The notes under the pieces: model-generated | What the model was told of the DNA's origin: nothing | Databases searched by the model: none | The model's input: only the letters and a program-made list of their open reading frames with translations | Program-made: the position numbers and the translations under genes | Part shown: piece by piece, positions 14,960 through 26,900 of the stretch | Position numbering within the stretch: the stretch's first letter is position 1 | Layout: every line of letters starts with the position of its first letter | Source of the DNA: UBA6623 sp965248235 | Lineage (GTDB): Bacteria > Acidobacteriota > Terriglobia > Bryobacterales > UBA6623 | Direction: 5' to 3' | Assembly (NCBI GenBank): GCA_965248235.1 | Contig: CBDFIU010000005.1 | Location: forward strand, 1,178,001-1,242,000 | DNA length: 64,000 nt

Positions 14960-17900
14960 TCGGGCAACCACCTCGAAGAAAATCAACGAACCGCGGGCTA
15001 CACCCCAGAGCCGCGGTTCGACTTCCTCGAAGCATATTATCGAGCTTCGCGCCGCACCCCAGAGCCGCAATTCGACTTTCTCGAAGCGTATTATCGAGCT
15101 TCGCGCCGCACGCCGGGCGGTCCCCGGTACGCATACGGCGTCCCTCCCGATCCCCCCGACGAACCCGGCGTATTCGACGAGTTCGGCTCGGCATTCCATC
15201 ACAGCCTGATCCAGTCGAACCCCGAGATGTACGGCGCCGCCATCGAGGCGGCAGGGGTAAGTTCCGGTTCCGAAAGCATGCGGCAGGCAGGCGAGCGCCT
15301 GCAGCGCTGGGCAGCGGGGCTGGAGGCCGGCAGGCCTCCCATCACGTTTGAGGAAGCGGAAGGTTTCGGGGAGAACCTGCGGGCGCTGGCGGGGCTTGCC
15401 GGTAGTGCCTTTGGCAGCACGGTTCCGCCACTCGCGATGGGAGCCGCCGGCGCGGTCGGTGGCGCGGCAGTGGCCGGACCTCCCGGAGCCTTGGTGGGCG
15501 GCTTCATTGGCGCAACTGTAGCGGGCGCTCCGCTGAACCTCGGCGAAGCCTACCAGCAGTTCAAGCAGGAAGGCGTTGAGCCGGAGAGGGCCGCGAAATT
15601 CGCGATTGCCATCGCGGTACCGATTACCGCTCTGGATGTGGGCGGGCTTGGCAGGATCGTCAGCCGGTCCCTTGGTGCGCCGATCAAGAAGACGGTGCTG
15701 CGGGCCATTGGCCGCAGGATCGCGGAAGGGTCGCTGATCGAGGGGTCAACGGAAGCGCTGCAATCGGCGATCCGCGAGGCGACGGCGGCGGCGTTGACCG
15801 ACAACCCCGATGTCAGCCGGCGAGCCTGGAGGACGTTCGAAGAGGCGCTGGCCGGCGCCATGGTGGGCGGGACCATCGGCGGGGTCACAACTACCGCTGA
15901 CCAGCTGTTGCGGCCTCAAGATACCGCTCCCCCTCCGCTTCCACCCGAGCGCCCCACGCCGCCTCCCGACAGCGGACGTCCGGGAACCGCGGAGACCGCC
16001 GCGGCAGGGGCCGCCGGGCAACCCCTGAGCGAAGCCGATCTGGCCTCGCCGCTTCCCGACGATCTGATTGCCGAGGGCCGGGAGTTCATGGCGACGGCTG
16101 AGGGCGCTACCGAGTCCAACCGGATACTCGCCGAGTACGGACTCCCCAACGTCGGCGAGCAGGCGATCTATCAATCCGATGTCTTCTCGGAAGACGGAAG
16201 AGCAAGCCGCGGCACCCCGGAGCGCGTCGTGGTGCTCGACGCCATCCCGAGCGAGGAGTACATGTCCGGGGAGTCGACGCCGCCGGCGGTCAAGATCTGG
16301 CGCGACGGCACGACGTTCGAGCTGATTCTGCCGCTGAGCGGAGAGACGCTGACGGCCCCTCCTACCGCCCAACAGCAGGCCGACGGGACGAGGTTCGAAA
16401 CCGATGTCGCCGAGACCCTGCGGCCGCTCGAGACTCCCGAGCTTCGAAACGCGGCGCTGAGGGCCGAACTCGATGCCGAGGGAGCGGAATCACTTGAAGC
16501 GCTGGGACCGGAGCGCCGGAGCAAGTTGCTGGGAGCGCTCAAGAAGCGCTTCGCCACGGACACCACAACCCGCGAGAACGAGCAGAAGAGCGCCGCCGGC
16601 GAGCAGCAGGAGAGCGACGAGCAACTACTATTCGACGAGGAGTACCGGGAGGCAGTCTCGACCGCCGCCGAGAAGATCGGCACGGAACGCGCCCAGGGCC
16701 TGATCGCGGAAACCACCGCGGCGATGGGGCTTGCGGAAGGAGCCGTGCCGACCGAGCGCCGCGCGGCTTTCCTGAAACTGCTCAAGGCCAAGGCTCGCAC
16801 GGCTTCCCGCCTGGTCCAGCAGGAGCCACAGCAGCAACCGGAGACACAGCAGCCACAACCTGAACCGTTACAGCAACAACCTGAGCCGTTACAGCCTGAG
16901 CCGGAGCCGCAGCTGCCACAGCAACCGGAAGCGCAGCAGCCCCAACCTCAATCTGTTCAAGAGATTCCCTTCCAGCCGGTCGAGCGAGACAAGGCGATCA
17001 CGCCCGCCGGCACCGAGCATGAGGTCGAGTACGCCATCGCCGATGCCGACACCCTGACCGCCTCGCACGACCGCTTCGGCAAGCTGAATCCCGCCTACCC
17101 GCGGGAGCTTCAGCCGAGAGACAGGAGCCGCGCCGCGTCGCAGCTTCAGATCGAGCAGTTGTCGCGCGACCTTCGGCCCCAACTGCTGGACCGCTCCCCG
17201 GGAGCGGAAAGCGGCGCTCCGATCATCGACCCCGGAGGCGTGGTCGAGAGCGGCAATGCCCGCACAATCGCCTTGCAGACGGCCTATTCGGAGGGCACGG
17301 CGGAGAACTACCGGCAGTATCTGGCCGGCAAGGGCTACCCCGTCGAAGGTGTGGGGAAACCTGTCCTGGTGCGCATCCGCCGCTCTCAGCTGACTCCCGG
17401 CGAACGGCTTGCCTTCACACGGGAGGCGAACCAGCGCCGCGCACAAGGCGAGGAGCCGGTCACCGAGCGGCCCACAGTCACCGAACCTCCCCCAACCACG
17501 GAACCGCCAACGCCCGCCGAGCCGCCCACGGTAGGGGAACCTCCGCCTGTCACCGAACCACAGGAGCCGGCGGAACCCACCGAGCCGAAGCCGAAGAAGC
17601 GGGCCAAGACCACCAAAGAGCCGACCAAACGCAAGAAGCCCGTCGAGCGGCTCGAAGACGCCGGCGAGAAGCTGGAGGGCAAGCGCTCGCGCAAGCTCAA
17701 GGAGCTGACGGACTCGAAGGCGGGCGAAACGAAGGCCGAGACGGAGCGGGTCCTGGGGCTGACATCGCGGGCCGCCATTTGGCCGATCACGCTTCCCAAG
17801 GATGCGACGCCGGGTACCGGGCGCTACCTCGAATTGGTGCGCAACGTGGTATTGCCGTTCTCAGAAGCACTCGGTCGCAAGGGCAAGCGCCTGATCCGAG

Positions 17901-20900
17901 GCATACGCGGAGCAGGCAGCAGGAACAACCTCCTGGCCGCTCTCGGCGAGGGGCAGATCACGCTCGAGGCGCTGCGGCAGGAAGCCGCCAGTTACATCTC
18001 CGTCCTCGAGACGGTGAAGGAGGCGACCAGCGGGTCGATGACGGTGGCACAGGCCGCCTCCTCGCTGCGCACGCTGCTCTACGGCGGCGCCGCCGAAGTC
18101 AAGTTCTCGACCCCTTTGACCAAGTTCGGGGAAGCGCTCAGGCCCTATATGAGGCGCGGGCGAGGCGAAACCTCGCGCATCGTGGGACCCGAGCCGTATG
18201 ACCTGCCGCAGATGATTACCGACGACACCACGGCTCCGGCGAAGGCGAAGCCCATGCGCCGGCCAACGTTCGAGTTCGATCCAGAGAAAGGCCCGGACCG
18301 CGAGGACATGCCCGACCGGCGCGGCGGCCAGGACGTAACCGCCGAGGATCTTGTCAAGACATTCGGGTTCCGGGGTGTCGAGTTCGGCGAGTGGGTGACG
18401 GGCGCCGAGCGGCAGCGCCACGTCAACTGGGCCTATGACGCGCTCTGGGACCTCGCGGACACGCTGGGGATCCGGCCCGCCGACATTTCGCTGGGCGGAA
18501 CGCTCGGATTCGCGTTCGGGTCGCGCGGCCGAGGGCGGAACGCGGCGCACTACGAGATCGAGACCAAGGTCATCAATCTGACAAAGACAAGGGGCGACGG
18601 TACGCTGGCACACGAGTGGGGCCACGCGCTCGAATACTTCCTGCTCTCGACGAGCGAGCCGAAGACCAGGCGGTCGCTGCTCAGCGTGCGCCGGACGCTG
18701 GGGGAGGTCTACAGCCTGGACGGCGCTCTCAAGACTCTCGACAGGCTGCTGAAGGGGGAATCGTGGATTGCGGGCCGCAAGAAGGCTGGGGCGCTCGAAG
18801 CCGCCAGGGCTTATGCCACGGGCCGCTATTGGCAGCGCGGTTCATGGGGCGTGCGATCCATGACCCGCTTCGCCGGCCAAGCCTCGCGGCTCGGCGAGTA
18901 CTGGCGGCGGCCCGAGGAGATGGTGGCGCGGTCGTTCGAGGCGTGGGTGCTCGACTCGCTCAAGGGGCGCTCGCAATACCTCGTCAGCGACTGGGCAACG
19001 GAGGGCTATGTCAGCAAGGCGCGCGGCTACAAGGCGTCGGCCTATCCCGAGGGCGATGAGCGGCACGGGTTCGCCGATCTTTGGGACGGTCTGTTCGGGG
19101 CGCTTGAGTGGGGCGATCAGGGACCGCTGCTCAGCCCGGACTACCGCAGCCCGCACAGCAACGCGGTCGACGAGATCACGGCGGCGCTCGACGGCATCAA
19201 TCTCGAAAAACGCTTGCGGGAACTCGAGGTCGGCGAGCCGTCTCCGGACGGTCTTTGGTGGTACCGCTTCGACGGCCGGCGCCAGCCCGGCAATCAACCC
19301 AAAGACTATGCCGCCTACGACGACAGCGGCGTCAGGGTCGAAGGCGGGCAGTTCGCCCAGGTCGGCTACGCCAAGGCGCTCGATCCCGATGTCATCAAGA
19401 AATTCGCGCTCAGCCCGGTTGTACACGAGGCGGCGGATCAAACCGTCTATATTAAGGGCGAGGTAAGAAGCGATGAGCGCTTGGGGATCAGAAGCGATAA
19501 GGCACTGGACGGAGTTTCGCCCGAGACTGGTGAAATACCTGAAGGAGCAGGACGCTCTCCGCGACGCGGCGGAGCAGGCGGCACAGAACGCCCAGGCGAT
19601 GTTCGGGTCACTGCACCGGGCGGGCGCGGACCCCTGGGAGGCGCGGCTCGAGGCGAGGAAGTATTACATCCTGCTGCCGGACGAGGAGAACGTGCCGGAA
19701 CTCGACTACGATCAGGCCCCCTACGGCCAGCCGGAACCGATTACCAAATCACCGACGGAGACCGACTGGGACGAGGATCTCCTCTAGAAAAAATCGACGC
19801 CAACATCAAGGCGATCGAAACCCTCAAGAAAATCCAAAGCGAAGACCGCTCCGCGACGCCCCGGGAGAAGTCCGAACTGGTGCGCTACTCGGGCTGGGGC
19901 GGACTGAAGCGCATCTTCGAGACCTGGGACTACGACAAGCAGTGGACGGAGCGCTCCAAACGGCTGGCCCAGCTGCTGACACCGGAAGAATACGAGCAGG
20001 CGCGGGCGAGCGTACTGAACGCCCACTACACCAGCCCCGAGGTCATCCGCGCCATGTGGAGCGCGGCGATGAGGCTGGGGTTCAACGGCGGCCGCATCCT
20101 CGAACCCGCCGCCGGAGTGGGGCACTTCCTGGGCCTCGTGCCCCAGAAGCTCAGGGAGCAAACGAAGGCCGTTGCCGTCGAGATTGACGCCACGAGCGCC
20201 GCCATCACCCGCAATCTCTACGGCCAGGCCCAGGTCTACCATTCCCCCTATCAGAATGTGACGCTGCCGCCCGGCTTTTTCGATCTGGCGATCTCGAACG
20301 TGCCGTTCCTCGATGTCGCCCCCACCGACAGGGTGCACAACAGGGCACGGCTGCTCCTGCACGACTACTACTTCGCCAAAGCGATCGATCTGGTGCGCCC
20401 GGGCGGCCTGGTCGCGTTCATCACCTCGAAGGGAACGATGGACAAGGGCAACACCCGCGCGCGAACGCTGATCGCGAAGAAGGCCGATCTCGTGGGTGCG
20501 ATCCGGTTGCCCGAGAACGCCTTCGAGAAGTTTGCCGGAACGACGGTGACCACCGACATCGTGTTCCTGCGGCGCAAGGTTGAGGGAAGCGAATTCGAGC
20601 GGGCCGAGCCATGGACCGAGACCCAGCCCACAGACATGCCCTTCACCGGGAACCCGGAGCAGTCGGGGGAGTTCCCTCTGAACGAGTACTACCGGGCAAA
20701 TCCCGAGATGCTGCTGGGCGAGATGAGGGCGCGCTCGGGCCGCTACGGCGACCAACTGGAGAGCGCGCTGATCGCCAGCGAGGAAGAAACGCTGCCGGAC
20801 ATGCTCGGCCGCGCCATCCAGGCGCTGCCGGCGGACGTGATGGAGGAGGCCGGGAAGGCGGCGGAGGAGGAACCGGCCGCTTACTCGATTCCCGCCGAAG

Positions 20901-23900
20901 GGGATGTCAAGGACGGCGGGATCACCGAGAAGGACGGCAGGCTCTACCAGAGGGAAGGCAGCCGCATGACGCCGCTGACCGAGAAGACGGGCAGGGAGAA
21001 GTCGGACGCCGCCAAAATCCGCCACTACATCGGGATGCGGGACGCGCTGCGGGACCTGCTGCGATCGCAGCTCGAGGGCGGCCCGAAGTCCGGGATCGCC
21101 GCCGGCCGTACCCGTCTCAACCGGCTCTACGACGCCTATGTCGCCCGCTACGGCACGCTGCGCAAGACGCTCGAGAAGACCCCCTACGCCCAGGACCCCG
21201 ACGCCGGCGCCGTGCTGGCGCTCGAGGTCTGGGACGCCCAGAGGGAGGAGACAGCCAAGGCCTCCGTCTTCGAGCGCGACACGGTGGCCCCGCGCGAGAT
21301 ACCCGAAAGCGCCGATTCGGCCGGGGACGCGCTCGCAATCAGCCTGAACGAGAAGGGGCGCGTCGATCTCGACTACATGGCGCGTCTGACAGGCCGCTCG
21401 ACGAACGATCTGACGGGGGAGCTCCACGGCCGGATCCTCGACGATCCCGAGCAGGGGTGGGTCACCGCGGACGCCTACCTGTCGGGCAACGTGCGGGAAA
21501 AGCTGAAGATCGCCCAAGCCGCCGCGCAAACGGATACGCGGTACGAAGCGAACGTCAGCGCGCTCGAGCAAGTCCAGCCGGCCGATCTGCTGCCGAGCCA
21601 GATCACCGCCGCCCTGGGGTCGCCCTGGATACCGCCGGGCGACATCCAGGTATTCGTCTCGGAACTGCTCAACACACCCGCCAGGGACGTAAAGGTCAAC
21701 TTCGAGCCGCTGATCGGCAAGTGGTCCGTCACGACCCTCACCCGGCAGCATGAAACAATCGCGGCGACCGACACCTGGGGCACGCAGCGGAAGAATTTCT
21801 TCGAGCTGCTCGATCACGCCTTGAACGGCGGCTTCCCGACCGTCAGGGACAGGGTCGCGGAAAACCAGTATGTCGTCAACCCCGCCGAAACCGCCGCGGC
21901 GCAGGAGAAGCTGCGCCAGATCAAGGAGCGGTTCGAGGCCTGGGTGTGGGAGAGTCCCGAGCGCGCCGGCCGCCTGGTGCGTGCCTACAACGACAGAATG
22001 AACGCCATTCGGCTGCGCGCCTACGACGGCAGCCATCTCGGCTTCCCCTTGATGAACCGGGAGTTTCAGGAGCGGGGCGGACTGCGCCGGCATCAGCGCA
22101 ACGCTGTTTGGCGGATCCTCGAATCCGGCGCCACCTATCTCGGCCACGAGGTCGGCACCGGCAAGACCGCAATTCTGATTGCCGCGGCGATGAAGGCCCG
22201 CCAGCTGGGGCTGGCTCGCAAGCCCATGATCGCCGTCCCGAAGCCGAACCTGCCCGAGATGGCGGAAGAGTTTCAGCGGCTCTATCCGGCGGCGAACGTG
22301 CTGACGGTTCATATTCCCTCGGCCGGCAGCCGGCCGCTGAGGCGGCGCCGTGTGGTCCAGCAGATCGCGCTGAACGATTGGGACGCCGTGCTGGTCACGC
22401 ACGAGTCTTTCGGAGCGATCGGCGTCAGCGCTTCGGAGATGGCGTCACTTGTCGGCGACGAGCTCGGTGTGATGGAGGCATCGCTCGCATCGGCCAAGGG
22501 CGAGGGCTCGAACCGCGCCACGGTCCGTGAGCTGGAAAAAGCGAGACACCGGCTCAGGGAAAGGCTGAAGGAACTCGAAGAGCGCATCGCCAAGACCGAC
22601 GCGGTGGCGTTCGAGGCCATCGGCGTCGACATGGTTCTGGTCGACGAAGCCCATAACTATAAGAACCTGCAATTCTCGACGCGCCTGGGCCGCTCGATCC
22701 GCGGACTGAGCCAGTCGGCCAGCGGCCGGTCGTTCGAGTTCTACGCCAAGACCCGCTATCTCAACCGCATCGGCGGCAAGATCGTGATGGCCTCGGGCAC
22801 GCCGCTATCGAACAGCGTGGGCGAGCTGTTCACGATGAGCCGTTATCTCCAGCCGGGGGAGCTCGAGAAGCGCGATCTTCAGCACTTCGATTCCTGGGCG
22901 GCAACGTTCGGCAACATCGACCAGATGCTCGAATACCTGCCCGAGGGTGGCGGCTACAGGAGCGTCACGAAGTTCCGCAAGTTCACCAACGTCCCCGAGC
23001 TGATGCAGATGGTCTACTCGGTGCTGGACGTGATGACGGCGGACAAGGCCGGTATCCGCAGGCCGCCGATCGAGGGCGGCAAGCCCGAGCCGGTCGTGAT
23101 GCCGCAGAGCCCGGACCAGCAGGCGTTTCAAAAGGAACTGGCCGAACGCTCCGAGGGCATCCGCGGGGACCCCAAGGGAGCGTTGCCCGACAACATGCTC
23201 GTCGTGTCGTCGGATGGACGCAAGGCCGCCGTCGACATGCGGCTCACCGGCAAAGGCTACGGCCCCAACGAGAACGGCAAGATCGCCGAACTCGCACGCC
23301 GCGCCGGAGAGATTCACCGCCGCACGGCCCGGTTTCAGGGCGTGCAGCTGGTCTTTCTCGACATGTTCGGCCCGACCGGGGCTAACCCGAACTTCAACGC
23401 GCAGCACGAGATCAAGCGGGTGCTCGCCGCCGAAGGCATTCCAGCAGCCGAGATCGTCTCGCTCCACGACGTCGACGGACCGGGCAGGACCGCCAAGGCC
23501 CGCGTCAAGCGTCTGTTTGCGGACGTGAACGCGGGTCGCGTCAGGGTGTTGCTGGCCTCGACCAAGAAAGGCGGCACGGGCGTGAACGTGCAGCAGAGGA
23601 TCGCCGCGATCCACCATCTCGACACCGACTGGAACATCGCGGGCTACCTACAGCGCAACGGGCGCGGCCACCGTCAAGGGAACCTAGTGTTCGACGAGTA
23701 CGGACAGAAGCTCCACATCCTCAACTACACGGTCGAGGGCACGGTCGATGCCTTCATGTGGGACAAGGTGGGATCCAAGGCCCGCCTGTTCGACCGGCTG
23801 CTGTCGGGTGAGATGACGGAGCGCGAGATCGAGGACATCAGCCGCAGCGAGGTTACCGCGTCAGAGATGCTGGCGCTTACCTCCGGCGACCCGCTGGTCG

Positions 23901-26900
23901 CCGAACGCGAAGAGGTGTCGCGGGACCTCAACCGCCTCGCGCTGCTGCGCCAGCAGTGGCAGGACCGCCTGTTCCGCCTACAGCTCGAACTCGCGCAGTT
24001 GCCCGGCAACATCGAAGCCATGCGCGGCCGCGCCCGGAATCTCGATGCCGATGCGGCGCTTGTGTCGGCAGCCGAGACCATCAGGTTCGAAACGTCCGCC
24101 GGCTCGCGCGCCGTGACGACCCACAGCTTCCGGCTCGACGAAGAGGGGCTGGCGGCGGCTTGGCGGAAACTCGCCGCGCAGGACGGCCCGGACGACGCCG
24201 GGCCGCGATTCGCCGCCATGATCGCCAAGGTCGCGGGACCCCTCGGATCGTTCGACATCCGAGGAGCCTACAAGGACAGCAAACTGCAAGCGCTGCACGT
24301 AGCGGCCCCGCACGGTGATTCCGGGCATGGGGTGGGAGCGCGGCCCGCCGGGATGCTCAAGACCGCCGCCGAACGCTTCACCAAAGACGCCGAGCGGCTG
24401 CGGCAGCAGGCCGACACTCTGGAATCAAAAGACCTGCCCGAGACCCAAGAGGCCGCCCGAAAGTCCTTCGAGAAAGAAGACGAATACACCGAAAAGAAGG
24501 CACGGCTCGACGAGATCGATGCGAACTTCCACGAACGTGAGGTTGAGGCGGCCCAGGCGCAGCAGCCCGCGCCGGAATCGACCAAGGCCTCACCCGAGCC
24601 TGAATCGCGGCCCGCGCCGGAGGCGGCAGTCGCGGAACGTACCCTCACCGCTGAGGAAGCCGCGCGATTCGCGGAGCTCCCCGAAATCCTCGCAGCCACG
24701 CTCAACCGGATCGCGCCCAACACCACGTTTAAGGCGAGCCAGGCTCCGATCAGCGGCCGCCGAGGGTTCGTCCAGGGCCGCTACCGTCCTTATAACTCCG
24801 TGATCGAAGTGGCGCTCGACCCGGGCTTCGGGACCTCGAACCCGCTCAAGGTGCTGCACCACGAAGCGATTCACGCGCTGAAAGCCGACGGCCTGTTCAG
24901 CGAGGCGGAATGGAACACCCTGACCAGGGAGGCTCAAGAGCAGGACTGGATCGCCCGCTACCGGATCGAGGAGCGTTACCCCGAACTGTTCGAGAAGGGC
25001 AAGCCTGCCGCCACCGAGGAAGCCATCGCGGACGCTTTCGCTGATTGGTCGGCGGCTCCCCGCGGCTGGAGGGAAACGGTAGCACGGATCTTCGCCAAGC
25101 TGCGGCGCCTGCTCAGGCAACTGAGAAGCGCCCTCCTCAAAGATGGCTGGCAGCCCTCGGCGGAGGACATCTTCTCCCGTGTCGTCTCGGGGGAGGTGGG
25201 AACACGGCCGACGACCACATCGCAACAGGGCGCGGTGCGCGAGTCGCGGCCCGAGGCCGGCGAATCCCGCCGCCGGGCCGAGGAGCGCTTCAAGGAGCGC
25301 CAGAAGGGCTTGCGGGCAAGCGGACCCTCGATGGTGGAGAGAGCCAAGGAAGCCTGGGAGAACTTCCGCGAGGACTGGGTGAGGACTTACCGCGACCTGC
25401 CGCGCAAACCGCTGTTCGCCGACGCCCACGAGTGGCTGCGGTCGCTCCAGGCGGCGCCGTCGGTGGCGAGCGGCGAGGCCGTGCGGCATCTCACCGAGCT
25501 GACCGAGGGGCTCGACGCCGACAGGCTCGACCTGATGACCCGCAAGGTCTTCATGGACGACTTCTATGACGACATCAGAGAAGGCATGGCGGTGCCGTTC
25601 TGGTCGAGCAGCGACGATTTAATGGCCAGCTACCGCGAGGTGAATCGGGCCTTGGAAGGCGACCGCGAGCTGGCGAGCCGCGTCCGAAAACGCCAGGTCT
25701 ACGTGCGCCGCGTGGCGAGGCGCATGGTGGAGGCCGGCGTGCTCTCCCCCGAGAGCCTGAAGCGCAGGAACTACATCAAGCACCAGGTGATCGAGTACGC
25801 CCAGATGATCCGCTCGAGCCGGGTGCGTGGGGTCCGCAAGCCCAAGTGGGCCAAACGGATGGGCACCACCCTTGAGATCAACACCAATCTGCTCGAAGCC
25901 GAATCGGCGTGGCTCATGAAGGCGCTGGTCGACATCCAGATGGCCAAGGTGATCACCCAGATCGCCGAATCGTCCCAGTACAACCATCGCGGCGAGCTGA
26001 AGAAGGCGATCCGGGAGCACAACAAACCCCTGGTGGACCAGCTGGTCGTCGAGGAGTTCCGCAAGGCGCTGCGCCTGATCGGTATCGACGCCACCCTTGC
26101 CGACGCCGTTGAGACACCGGCGGACATCCAAAAGTTCCTCGACGAAAACTCGAAGGACCTTGATTTAAAGAATCTGAAGACGCCGATCAGGAACCAGCTG
26201 CGGGATTTCCGCAAGAAGATCGGATCCGGATTCGGCAAGCTCAGGGCAACGCTCGACAAGGCCGACGTGCCGTCGCACCTCGAAGCCGAGTACACGCTGC
26301 TGATGGATACCGAGCGGGTAACGGAGTCCACCGAGGATTCGGCGTTTCCGCTGGTCGTCTGGGTGGCGCAAAATCTCGACGGCGAGGCGGCGGGCGCGGC
26401 CTACCGCATTCTTGCCGCCGTCACCGCCCGGCGGCAGTTCCTCAAGGATCAGCTGGGAGAGAAATACATCCTGGCGGACAACATGGAGAACGCTCTCAAG
26501 GCGATCCGAAGAGGCGGCGGGACCGAGTGGGAGGGCTTCAAGTCCTGGCAGCCCGACCCCGGACGCCACATGTTCACGGCCCTGACGATCCCCGAGCACG
26601 TCTTCGACCGGATGCGGTCAAAGCTAGCCGAGGTCTTCGAAGACTCAGGGATGGCCGGGATGTTTCCCGCCGGGGAGGTCGCGGCCATGATGGACAGGAT
26701 AAAGGAACAGCGGGTCGTCGGCGGGCCGAAGTTCGAGATGGTGCTGCCGGTGGAGCTGGCCGCCACGCTCGACTCGTTCGGGAGCAAGGACTCGGACTAC
26801 TACGCCACCGTTGAACTCTATGAGAAGTCGATCCGGGCCTGGAAGCAATGGACGCTCATCAACCCCAGGCGCTATTTCAAGTACAACCTGCAGAACACCT

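Noticed and set aside
19784..22402. 872-aa minus-strand ORF
   Set aside because: Antisense of the methylase/helicase module, whose motifs are clear on the plus strand.
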